A stretch of DNA of 32,805 nucleotides from Planctomycetia bacterium (lineage in GTDB: Bacteria; Planctomycetota; Planctomycetia; Gemmatales; Gemmataceae): contig SYLG01000119.1 of NCBI GenBank assembly GCA_005808665.1, forward strand, positions 1 to 32,805, given 5' to 3'. Shown piece by piece: positions 23,701 through 32,172 of this stretch. The notes under the pieces were generated by a model that did no database searches, was not told the origin of the DNA, and was given only the letters and a program-made list of their open reading frames with translations. Made by a program: the position numbers and the translations under genes. Position 1 is the first letter of the stretch; each line of letters begins with the position of its first letter.

Positions 23701-23995
23701 CAATGTTCCTACCCAGGCGTTGATCCTGCTGAATGACCCTTTTGTGGCAGAAATGGCAAAACAGTGGGTTACCGGATTGCTCAAGGATCCTTCCCCGAAT
23801 CCCGGGGAGCGGGTTCGGAAAATGTTTATCAGGGCCCTGGGCCGGGAACCCCTTGCAGTGGAAAAAAATCGGTGGACCGAAGCGGTCAAAGACTTTTCCA
23901 CCAAACCAGGATCGGATTTGATGCTCGATGAGAAAGCGTGGCAGAGCCTTGCTTTTGCTTTCTTCAACACAAAAGAGTTTATTTATTACCGATGA
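20732..23995 (+). CDS. PSCyt1-DUF1549-DUF1553 exported cytochrome-like protein
   Basis: A signal peptide ([16 protein letters not shown]) precedes a PSCyt1 domain with a CFECH heme c site (residues ~38-42) and '[12 protein letters not shown]'. DUF1549 follows, with '[11 protein letters not shown]', '[12 protein letters not shown]' and '[22 protein letters not shown]', ending with a second CxxCH (CARCHDHK, about residue 354). DUF1553 occupies the C-terminal third ('[32 protein letters not shown]', '[13 protein letters not shown]', '[13 protein letters not shown]'). A ~350-residue region between the two domains is unassigned. Proteins of this build are hugely expanded in planctomycetes and are suspected to act on polysaccharides or in electron transfer, but no reaction is proven. 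Start candidates are ATG 20732 or 20735; there is no strong ribosome site. Its stop overlaps the DUF1501 start (ATGA). Confidence 0.9.
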   Translation: [1087 protein letters not shown]

Positions 23996-25434
23996 AACAG
24001 TACAAACCGGAAACAGCCTCACCCAAACCCTGTTCCTGCCCCGGCCGGATCTCCGGAACCCTTAGCCGTAGGGGGTTTTTGCAAAACAGCCAAGCCGGTT
24101 TTGGCTGGCTGGCTTGGCAGGCCCTGGCTCAGGCCTCTCCCACCCCTTTGCATCGTCCGAAGGCAAAAAATGTAATCTTTTGTTTCATGGATGGTGGGCC
24201 CAGCCATGTGGACACCTTTGATCCCAAACCCATGCTTGAAAAGCATCAGGGAAAGGCCATTGGCGAAGCCGCCGTCAGTAAACGCTCCCAATCGGATGCC
24301 AATCGTGTTTGGTTGGGTAGCCCGTGGAAATTTCGTCAACGAGGCCAGAGCGGACTTTGGGTGAGTGATCTTTTCCCGCACTTGGCCCGGGTGGCGGACC
24401 GGTTATGCGTGGTCAGGTCCATGGTTGGCGAATTACCCTTGCATGGCCAACAAAACCTGTTGCTGCATACCGGTCGTATCATTGGCCAGGCACCCAGCTT
24501 TGGTGCCTGGGTATCGTATGGCCTTGGCACCGAAAACCGGAACCTTCCCGGGTATGTTGTGCTCAACAACGATTGGGTGCCCAATGGAGGGCTCGAAAAC
24601 TTTGGAAGTTCGTTCCTTCCCGCCAGTCACCAGGCCACGATGATGCGCGCAAGGGGCGTTCCGGTGGATAACATCCAGCCACTCAATGTCGCGAGAATTC
24701 AAAAACGCCAACTGGCCCTGCTTGCGGAACAGGATGCCGCTTTTGCCCGGCAAAGTTCGGAGGCCAAGTCGATTGAAGGGGCCATAGCCAACTATGAAAC
24801 GGCGTTCCTAATGCAAACGGCGGTGCCCGAGACGGCGGATATTGCCAATGAACCAGAGTCGATCCGCAAACTTTATGGAGTGGATTCCGCCGATGAGCAT
24901 CAGCGCCTTTATGCCACGCAGGCGTTGAGGGCCCGCCGCCTGGTCGAGGCGGGAGTACGATTTGTCGAAATCACCTGTCCCAGCTTTGATGGCAACAATT
25001 CACCATGGGATCAACATGGAATGTTAAAACAAAATCACGAGAAAAATGCCCGAATCACCGAGCAATCGGTGGCGGCGTTGATCATTGACCTGGAGCAACG
25101 GGGCCTGCTTGATGAAACGATAGTCCTTTGGGCGGGCGAAATGGGCCGCACCCCCCACACGCCTGCCATTAACGCAAGTGTGGGTCGGGACCACCATGTC
25201 AACGGCTACTCCCTTTTTATGGCAGGAGGGGGGTTCAAAGGTGGGATGGCGTTTGGCGAAACCGACGAGTTTGGCAATGGCGTCGTCCGGGAGCCTTTGG
25301 ATATTCATGACATTCACGCCACGCTTTTGCACCAACTTGGGTTAAATCACGAACAGCTTACCTTTCGGCATGGTGGGCGGGATCAACGCCTCACCGAGGT
25401 ATACGGGCGGGTGATAAGGCCTCTTTTGGCCTGA
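23992..25434 (+). CDS. DUF1501 Tat-exported protein (copy 1)
   Basis: The 480-residue protein starts at an ATG overlapping the previous stop by 4 nt. It has a twin-arginine export signal (SRRGFLQNSQAGFGWLAWQALA, residues ~25-46). The DUF1501 core includes 'NVIFCFMDGGPSHVDTFDPKP', 'VSDLFPHLARVADRLCVVRSM', 'GAWVSYGLGTENRNLPGYVVL' and 'VLWAGEMGRTPHT'. The fold is related to the alkaline phosphatase superfamily, and a sulfatase-like or phosphoesterase-like role has been suggested for the family, but the catalytic residues of those enzymes are not clearly conserved. It is nearly always encoded next to a DUF1549/DUF1553 protein, as here, so the two probably act together outside the cytoplasm. Confidence 0.92.
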   Translation: MKQYKPETASPKPCSCPGRISGTLSRRGFLQNSQAGFGWLAWQALAQASPTPLHRPKAKNVIFCFMDGGPSHVDTFDPKPMLEKHQGKAIGEAAVSKRSQSDANRVWLGSPWKFRQRGQSGLWVSDLFPHLARVADRLCVVRSMVGELPLHGQQNLLLHTGRIIGQAPSFGAWVSYGLGTENRNLPGYVVLNNDWVPNGGLENFGSSFLPASHQATMMRARGVPVDNIQPLNVARIQKRQLALLAEQDAAFARQSSEAKSIEGAIANYETAFLMQTAVPETADIANEPESIRKLYGVDSADEHQRLYATQALRARRLVEAGVRFVEITCPSFDGNNSPWDQHGMLKQNHEKNARITEQSVAALIIDLEQRGLLDETIVLWAGEMGRTPHTPAINASVGRDHHVNGYSLFMAGGGFKGGMAFGETDEFGNGVVREPLDIHDIHATLLHQLGLNHEQLTFRHGGRDQRLTEVYGRVIRPLLA

Positions 25435-25476
25435 CGGTTATTGTGGTTTGGATCTTGTTTTCTGTGGTCGGGAAAA

Positions 25477-25513
25477 GGGTTTGAAAAGAACCCATGGGCC
25501 CGTTTTCAAACCC
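25477..25513 (-). terminator. Terminator for the minus-strand hydrolase operon
   Basis: An 11-bp perfect stem (GGGTTTGAAAA / TTTTCAAACCC) encloses a 15-nt loop. Read on the minus strand it is followed by TTTTCCC. The three bases at its right end overlap a second hairpin, CCCCCC-GGTTAT-GGGGGG (25511-25528), so the two cannot form at once. It lies between convergent operons. Confidence 0.65.
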
Positions 25514-25552
25514 CCCGGTTATGGGGGGAGGATGCTTGTTATTAGTCCCGGA

Positions 25553-27442
25553 TTACCGAACCCAAAGAGTGACCTGGCTGGGGTGGCCTTCTGATCGATG
25601 AATGGTTTGGGTTTGCTTGCTGAAGTCGGCTTCGGTGGCCGAATAAATATCGCAAAATTTTTGGGGGTTTCGATCCACCAGCGGAAACCAACTCGATTGC
25701 ACCTGCACCATGATGCGGTGTCCCGGACGAAAGCTATGGCAAATGTCCGGCATGGTGAAGGAAACTTTGGTCAACTTGCCTGGTTCAAGCGGCTCTGGTT
25801 TGGAAAAACTGTTTCGAAACTTGGCCCGAAAAGGCTCCCCGCGAATAAGCATCTGGTAATTGCCCATGCGAACCCCGGTGGGATTGGGGTCCAAATCAGG
25901 GTAATCGGCCGGAAATACATCTATCACCTTTACGACAAAATCCGCATCCGTACCTGTGCTTTGCACCCAGAGGTCCACCTTGATCGGGCCAGCGACCAAG
26001 GTGTCTTCCGTCAATACCGGGGTTTGGTAAACCAAAACATCGGGGCGGCGGGAGGCATGGCGTTGGTCGGCAACCATATAGTGGTAGTCCATTGCCGTTG
26101 TCGTTTTTTCCAAATGGGGCACCGGTTTGGCAGGATCCGCAAGGTAGGAATCCGACCCATCTCCCGTTGGTGCCTTGGCCACCAGTCCACCCTTTTCCCG
26201 GAAATAGTAGTTGCGGGGCGTAGCTGTTTTGGGGGGCCAAGTATCAAATTTGTGCCAAAGGTTGGTTCCCGATTCAAAAACGAACGCCTTGGGCAAATCC
26301 GGTTTTACCGTGCCTTTCAGGTTCTTTTCAAAAAAGGGGAATTCGATTTTATCACGATAGAACTCGGCCGATTTCGAACCAAATCGGGCGTTTCCCAAAG
26401 CATCGCCAGGCCCATTGGACCACCCGCCATGATCCCACGGGCCCATAACCAGGATGTTTTCAGAGCTGTACCCCTGTTTTTCAACGGATTTAAAACACTC
26501 CAAAGCTCCGAAAAGGTTTTCCGCATCAAACCAGCCTCCCACCGTCATCACGGCCGGTTTGATCCCGGCAAGGTGGGGACGAAGGTTCATTGCCTGCCAC
26601 ATTTCGTCATAGGTTCCCCGTTTCATCATTTCATTCCAGAAGCCTATGGTGCCCTCAAGGTACAGTTTGTCGGCATTTGCCAGGGGACCCAAATCAAGGA
26701 AGAACTGATAGCCATCGGGTGTGTTATGATCGAACGAAACGCGGCCGAACTTGGAGTTTGGTTTCTTTCGTTCTTTGCCAAAGCCGGACATGAAATTGAA
26801 GGCATGGGGCAAAAAGAGGCAGCCATTGTGGTGAAAATCGTCACCAATGAACCAATCGAGGACGGGTGCCTGGGGGCTACATGCTTTGAGTGCCGGGTGG
26901 GCATCAATCATCCCCGCCGCTGTGTAAAACCCGGGATAGGAGATACCCGATTGCCCTACTTTGCCGTTGTGGTTTGGGACTTTCTTCAACAACCAGTCGA
27001 TGGTGTCAAATGTGTCCGTGCTTTCATCACAATCGACCGGTCCCTTGATGGCCTTGTGCGGGGTAACATTGGTAAAGGTTCCCTCAGACATCCACCGGCC
27101 CCTGACATCCTGGTAGACGAAGATGTACCCGGATTTTTGAAACAACTCCGAGGGGCCAAGCCTTGGCCGATAATTGTCGATCCCATAGGGGGCCACACTA
27201 TAAGGCGTCCGGTTAAGGAGGAAGGGGAATTTTTTGGTATCGTCCTTGGGGGAATAGACGGTGGTGAAAAGTTTTTTCCCATCGCGCATGGGAATCTGGA
27301 ATTCGTACTTGGTATAGTTGGCCCTTACATGATCCCTGAGGGCCTTTGCCTCATCAATCATTGCCTGATTAGGCCCGGTTTGGGCCGCGGACTGGCCAAT
27401 CAGGGCAAAAACAAACCCAAGCACCAAACAATAACGAAGCAT
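25553..27442 (-). CDS. Exported CocE/NonD-family hydrolase (peptidase S15-like)
   Basis: A signal peptide (MLRYCLVLGFVFALIGQSAA) is followed by an alpha/beta-hydrolase domain of the X-Pro dipeptidyl-peptidase/cocaine esterase group. The nucleophile elbow reads GISYPG with Ser168. Typical partner residues are in 'VGGWFDAENLFG' (Asp) and 'MGPWDHGGW' (His). The oxyanion-type block 'RTPYS' and 'QDVRGRWMSEG' also fit. The C-terminal ~200 residues form the family's jelly-roll domain ('VDLWVQSTGTDADFVVKVIDVFP'). Members hydrolyse acyl-peptide, ester or amide bonds; the substrate here cannot be told. The start at 27442 follows GGGGGAT at close spacing. It is the third gene of the minus operon, 117 nt after a DUF1501 gene. 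Confidence 0.92.
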   Translation of the reverse strand: MLRYCLVLGFVFALIGQSAAQTGPNQAMIDEAKALRDHVRANYTKYEFQIPMRDGKKLFTTVYSPKDDTKKFPFLLNRTPYSVAPYGIDNYRPRLGPSELFQKSGYIFVYQDVRGRWMSEGTFTNVTPHKAIKGPVDCDESTDTFDTIDWLLKKVPNHNGKVGQSGISYPGFYTAAGMIDAHPALKACSPQAPVLDWFIGDDFHHNGCLFLPHAFNFMSGFGKERKKPNSKFGRVSFDHNTPDGYQFFLDLGPLANADKLYLEGTIGFWNEMMKRGTYDEMWQAMNLRPHLAGIKPAVMTVGGWFDAENLFGALECFKSVEKQGYSSENILVMGPWDHGGWSNGPGDALGNARFGSKSAEFYRDKIEFPFFEKNLKGTVKPDLPKAFVFESGTNLWHKFDTWPPKTATPRNYYFREKGGLVAKAPTGDGSDSYLADPAKPVPHLEKTTTAMDYHYMVADQRHASRRPDVLVYQTPVLTEDTLVAGPIKVDLWVQSTGTDADFVVKVIDVFPADYPDLDPNPTGVRMGNYQMLIRGEPFRAKFRNSFSKPEPLEPGKLTKVSFTMPDICHSFRPGHRIMVQVQSSWFPLVDRNPQKFCDIYSATEADFSKQTQTIHRSEGHPSQVTLWVR

Positions 27443-27559
27443 TCTATCCCCCATTGCGATGTGAATACCCAAAATCGGTCGCAGGGGGCGAACCGATCAT
27501 GGGATCATTGTAGGTGGATGTTGGAAGAAAGCCGGAGGCGGTGGGAGGAAACCCGATGG

Positions 27560-29020
27560 TTATGCCATTACCTGGTGAATCGGTTCGACAGGTTCGACAC
27601 CGACCAGTTTTTGGTCAAGGCCACCATAAAAATAACTGAGCCGATTGGGGTCAAGGCCCATGCGATTGAGAATGGTTGCATGAAGGTTTTTGACATGAAA
27701 ACGGTCTTTGACTGCAGCGCCTCCCAGTTCGTCGGTTTCGCCTACCGAAATTCCTCCCTTGATGCCGCCGCCTGCCATCCACATGGTAAAGCCATAGGCG
27801 TTGTGGTCGCGGCCTGTGCCTTGGGCATATTCGGCAGTGGGTTGGCGGCCAAACTCACCCCCCCAAACCACAATCGTCGAGTCAAGCATTCCTCGTTGCT
27901 TGAGGTCGCGAAGGAGGGCAGCAATGGGCTGGTCGGTGTTTCCGGCATGTTTGGTATGGTTGGAAACGATATCGGAATGGGCATCCCAGTTGTCATCGTT
28001 ATGGGCTCCGCCTGAGTAAAGTTGGATGAAACGGACACCTCGTTCCACCAGTCGCCTGGCCAGGAGGCACTTGCGGCCGAAATCGGCGGTGCGTTTTTCA
28101 TTCACCCCGTATTCGTCCAGGGTTTTCTTCGATTCTTTGGAAAAATCGACAACTTCCGGGGCGTGCGTCTGCATCTGGAAGGCCAATTCATAGCTGGCAA
28201 TCCTTGCGGCAAGTTCCGAGTTGTCCGCCCGGGTGGCCATGTGGGCCTGATTGCGTTGGTTGAGCGAATCCAGGAGTCGCCTTTGGGCGGATTCGGTCAA
28301 ATCCTTGGGAGGTTGAAGATGTAAAATTGGGTGTTTGTCTGCCTTGATTACGGTTCCCTGATAGGCGGCGGGCATATAACCCGAGGCCCAATTCTTGGGA
28401 CCGGAAATGGGGCCACCGGTGGGATCGAGCATGACTACAAACCCGGGAAGGTTCTGGTTTTCGCTGCCCAAGCCATAGGTCACCCAGGAACCCAAAGCCG
28501 GGTGGCCACTTAGGACCCGGCCCGAGTTCATCATGAGCATCGCCGAACCGTGGATTGGAGATTCCGCATACATCGAGTGGATAAAGGCAATATCATCGGC
28601 GCAGGTCCCCAGATTGGGAAAAAGGTCGGAGATCATTTTGCCGCACTGTCCCTTGGGTTTGAAGGCCCATTTGGGGCCAACCACCCGTCCCTGATTGCGG
28701 TGCCCGCCCCGGCCAAAAGTTTTCACCTGAATGCTTTTGCCATCGAGGGGATAGAGGTTGGGCTTGTAATCAAAGGTGTCGACCTGACTTGGGCCACCAT
28801 ACATGAAAAGGAAAATGACGGCCTTGGCTTTGGAGTCGGAAATGGCCTTTTTGGCAGCCATGGGATTGACCAAGGGCGTGCCATCGACCGCCCTTGCCTG
28901 GTTGGCAAAAAAGTTGTCACCAAGCATTCCGGTCAAGGCGGCTGCACCAAAACCACCCCCCGATTCCCAAAGGAACTCACGACGGGTGCGGCGGCAAAAC
29001 TGGTTGTTTGAAGGGTTCAT
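27560..29020 (-). CDS. DUF1501 Tat-exported protein (copy 2)
   Basis: The 486-residue protein has a twin-arginine signal (RRTRREFLWESGGGFGAAAL, residues ~10-29). DUF1501 blocks follow: 'KAVIFLFMYGGPSQVDTFDYKP', 'MISDLFPNLGTCADDIAFIHSM', 'GSWVTYGLGSENQNLPGFVVM', 'RFIQLYSGGAHNDDNWDAHSD' and 'VVWGGEFGRQPTAEYAQGTGRDHN'. It shares these blocks with copy 1 but is clearly a diverged paralogue, not a recent duplicate. The gap to the DUF1549/DUF1553 gene upstream is 30 nt, so the two form a transcription unit. Function as for copy 1: exported, alkaline-phosphatase-like fold, reaction unknown. Confidence 0.92.
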   Translation of the reverse strand: MNPSNNQFCRRTRREFLWESGGGFGAAALTGMLGDNFFANQARAVDGTPLVNPMAAKKAISDSKAKAVIFLFMYGGPSQVDTFDYKPNLYPLDGKSIQVKTFGRGGHRNQGRVVGPKWAFKPKGQCGKMISDLFPNLGTCADDIAFIHSMYAESPIHGSAMLMMNSGRVLSGHPALGSWVTYGLGSENQNLPGFVVMLDPTGGPISGPKNWASGYMPAAYQGTVIKADKHPILHLQPPKDLTESAQRRLLDSLNQRNQAHMATRADNSELAARIASYELAFQMQTHAPEVVDFSKESKKTLDEYGVNEKRTADFGRKCLLARRLVERGVRFIQLYSGGAHNDDNWDAHSDIVSNHTKHAGNTDQPIAALLRDLKQRGMLDSTIVVWGGEFGRQPTAEYAQGTGRDHNAYGFTMWMAGGGIKGGISVGETDELGGAAVKDRFHVKNLHATILNRMGLDPNRLSYFYGGLDQKLVGVEPVEPIHQVMA

Positions 29021-29050
29021 GATTTCAGTCCTGTGCGGGATCCCATTATT

Positions 29051-31564
29051 TCAATCGAGGAAAAAAAACTCGTTGGTATTTAAAGCCATCAGGCAAAACT
29101 GCCTAAGGGCGTTATCGGAACTCATGCCGTGGTGCGCCCTCAAGTCGTTGATCAAGGCTTTGTCGGCCTTTTGCTGTTCGGCGGTGGGGAACCTTCCCGT
29201 GGTAATCCGGTTGGCAAGGATTAACCGGTCTTCAAGGCTTCCCGGGGCGTCACGCAAAAGCCTTTTGGCAAAAATACCCGCCTGCTCCTGGGTAAAGGCA
29301 CTATTGAGCAGGCCAAGTGCCTGGGTCGGAACAACCGTGGTGTAACGAACCGGGCAGGAACTGTCGGTGTCTGCCTGGTCATGTTGGGAAAGTATAGGGA
29401 GCTGGAGCGAACGCTTGACATGGACATATATGCTTCGGCGGTTGGCTTCTGGCCCTTGGGTGGTAGGCCAACCCTGTCCCGGGACCGATTGCCCGGCAAG
29501 CACTTCGGGCGGGATGGGTGGATAGACGCTTGGCCCACCCAGGGAAGTGTTCAGGTTTCCCGAAGCAAATAACATGCTGTCACGAACTTCCTCGGCGGAA
29601 AGGCGGCGCATGGGAAACTTCCACAAAAAGGAATTCGCCGGGTCCATTTTGCTGGCGAGGAGGGATACCTTTTCGCTTGCTGTTGCCGCACTTTGATAAA
29701 CCGAAGAAAGAAGGATCAATTTGTGCAACCGTTTGACTTTCCATCCGCCTGCCACAAAGTCGTTGGCCAGCCAATCAAGCAGTTCCGGGTGGGTTGGAGC
29801 TTCACCGAATTGGCCAAAGTCGTTGGTGGTGGCGACGATTCCGCGGCCAAAATGGTGCTGCCAAATCCGGTTGACAAAGACCCGGGCAGTAAGTCGGTTT
29901 TCGGGTCCAACAATCCAATCGGCGAGTACGCTTCTCCTGCCTGAGGTTTTGGCCCCGGGTTTGATTTCCGGGATGGTGGGTTCTTTCATGGCGATAACGC
30001 TGGGAAAACCAGGCGTTACCGTGTCACCAGGCGAGTGGGGGTTACCACGAATCAGGAGCTTAACAGGGTCCGGTTTTACCCGGCATTGGTTCACCGAAAG
30101 GGCAAACTCCTGGGACTCGGGTGGTTTTTGTTTTTTCAGCTCCCCATGTTCCTTTTTGAATTTGTTGTATTCCTTGTTTTCCTCAACATTGAGAACGCCT
30201 TTCAGCTTGGCATTGATCACGGCTTCACGGTCGTTTGCCAAGGCGGCATCTTTGTCCTCACCGGACATCCGGCTAATGCCAATGTCCTGAATCCTTCTGA
30301 GTTCGGCTTCAATATCGGCGATTTTCTTTTTGCGGGCCTCAACCTCCCCTTCGAAAAGTTTGCGCTTTTCGAGAGGGGTAATGTCGGTAAGGGAGGTGGC
30401 CGAGAAGGGGTTCCGGTCGTTGGAGAATTTTCCAATATCTGCAAAGAATGCCAGGAAGCGGTAGTAATCCTTTTGGGGGATCGGGTCGATTTTGTGGTCA
30501 TGGCAACGGGCACAGTTCATGGTCATGCCCAGGAAGACCTGACAGGTGGTTGCCACAAGATCATCGTACTCGTCAAAACGGGCCTGCAAAGGGTCGGCGG
30601 GCTCATCGTCCCAAATGCCAAGCCGATGGTATCCCGTGGCAATGATCCTCTCGGCTTCCTCCCGGGAATCGGCGCGGGCGGGAAGCTCATCTCCGGCAAT
30701 TTGTTCCCGGACAAAGCGGTCAAACGGTTTGTCCTGGTTGAACGATCCGATGACATAATCGCGAAAACGCCACGCAAACGGTTTGATGCCATCTCTTTCA
30801 TAACCGTTTGTTTCGGCAAAGCGGACAAGGTCAAGCCAATGGCGACCCCATTTTTCGCCATAGTGGGGGCTGGCCAGCAGGCGATCTATGACCCGTTCCA
30901 CCCCTTGGGGTGAATGGTCGGCGACAAACGCATCAACTTGGGCCGGGGTGGGGGGGAGGCCGGTGAGGTCGTAGCTGATTCTCCGAAGGAAAGAAACCGG
31001 GTCGGCGGGTGGGGCGGGTTGAAGCCCCTTGGCCTCCAGCCTGGAAAGGATGAAGGCATCAACAGGCTGTTTGACCCAGGCGGAATTCCTGACCTCGGGC
31101 GGCGGGACCTTTTTCAGGGGTTGATAGGCCCAATAGTCTTTGGCCTCGATCCGTTTGGGTTTGTCCTCGTGAGCTTGAACTTTGGTGGGGCCGGGTTTAA
31201 TTCCCTTTTTCCACGCCAGGTTATTGTCAAACCATTGCCGAAAAACCACAATCTCGGCGTCGGTTAGCTTGCCCGAGGGGGGCATTTGGATGTCCCCTTT
31301 GTAATCGAGCACCTTGAGGAGGATGGATTCGGAGGCTTTCCCCAAGACCACTGCTGGCCCCAAATCGCCTCCTTTGAGAAACCCCTCACGGTTGTCCATC
31401 CGGAGGCCACCCTTGGGTTTGTTTTCCGAATGGCATTTGAGGCATTTGGACTGCAATAACGGCCAGACTTTATTCTCAAAATGCTCTTCGGCAGCTTGAT
31501 CTGCAAAATTAGGCGCGGAAAAAAGGATCACACTGAACGCTAAAGTGGTGGAACAAATCAACAT
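29051..31564 (-). CDS. PSCyt1-DUF1549-DUF1553 exported cytochrome-like protein (copy 2)
   Basis: After a hydrophobic export signal come PSCyt1 with CLKCH and '[12 protein letters not shown]', then DUF1549 ('[23 protein letters not shown]', '[21 protein letters not shown]', '[23 protein letters not shown]') with a second CxxCH in [10 protein letters not shown]. A ~120-residue charged helical stretch ([22 protein letters not shown]) lies before DUF1553 ('[33 protein letters not shown]', '[17 protein letters not shown]', '[14 protein letters not shown]'). At 837 residues it is ~250 shorter than its plus-strand counterpart. I prefer ATG 31564 (AAGGA upstream) over ATG 31597, because the likely promoter would leave only ~10 nt of leader for the latter. 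Confidence 0.9.
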   Translation of the reverse strand: [837 protein letters not shown]

Positions 31565-31614
31565 TAGGCAGTTGTCCTTGAAGCAGAATATCACCATCCC
31601 GGTGGAACATTTCT

Positions 31615-31643
31615 ATCTTACTCATTGGCTACGATGATATCAA
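31615..31643 (-). promoter_or_regulatory. Candidate sigma70-type promoter for the DUF1549-DUF1501-hydrolase operon
   Basis: On the minus strand TTGATA and TAAGAT are separated by exactly 17 bp. Transcription would begin near 31608, which supports the ATG at 31564 as the start of the first gene. Confidence 0.6.
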
Positions 31644-31661
31644 CCGAAACACCCCCCTTCC

Positions 31662-32057
31662 ATGTCGGATCGGCTTATGAATCGGCACTATGTCGCCTAC
31701 CACAAAAGGTTTCCTCAAGCCCGTCTCATCGACGAGGATCCCTTTTGCATTTGGACCCGGAAAAAAGTTACCCAACTTCCGGATGCCTGGGTATGGGTGA
31801 TGGAAGGGATTGTGGGGCCTCCCCGGCACTATCTTTTAGCCAGTGTCTTTCGGGTGGACCGGGTCCAATGGTCCCCGCCACCCTTGTTCAATCAGGCCTG
31901 GGGCATGGGGAGGGCGTTTTTGCCCCCCATTCCCCTGGATCCCTACCCTTGGTTTTCGCTTCTATTAAGGTCTACCTCCCGGTTTAGCTTTGGGCTATCC
32001 CTTATCAATGATCAGGGAGTGATAGCCGGATTGTTGGAACTTGGTAACCCCGACTGA
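31662..32057 (+). CDS. Unknown protein (131 aa)
   Basis: The protein is Trp/Pro/Arg-rich and reads like a compact globular domain: YVAYHKRFPQ near the start, 'VTQLPDAWVWVMEGIVGPPRHYLLASVFRVDRV' in the middle and 'LPPIPLDPYPWF' then 'RFSFGLSLINDQGVIAGLLEL' at the end. I recall similar uncharacterised proteins of the 'WVWVMEG...YYLASWF.VD' type, but I know no function. It has no signal peptide or membrane segment. No Shine-Dalgarno precedes ATG 31662; ATG 31677 (MNRHYVAYHK), with a weak GGAT upstream, may be the true start. It is divergent from the DUF1549 operon. Confidence 0.6.
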   Translation: MSDRLMNRHYVAYHKRFPQARLIDEDPFCIWTRKKVTQLPDAWVWVMEGIVGPPRHYLLASVFRVDRVQWSPPPLFNQAWGMGRAFLPPIPLDPYPWFSLLLRSTSRFSFGLSLINDQGVIAGLLELGNPD

Positions 32058-32172
32058 AGCTCCTGCAATGTCTCCTTGGGGCCCAACCCAAAATGGTGTT
32101 AAAGTTTGGTTTCCTGAAAAACCCTCCCAACTGGAATGTTTAAGGTGGTCTTTAGCTGGACAAAAAACGGGG

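Noticed and set aside
22934-24022. A 362-codon open frame antisense to the DUF1549/DUF1553 gene
   Set aside because: No start signal or family resemblance; it is a shadow of the plus-strand gene.
25598-28015. An 805-codon open frame on the plus strand
   Set aside because: It lies antisense to the hydrolase and DUF1501 genes, which have clear motifs, signals and ribosome sites. The antisense product has no recognisable domain and its openness follows from the codon bias of the real genes.
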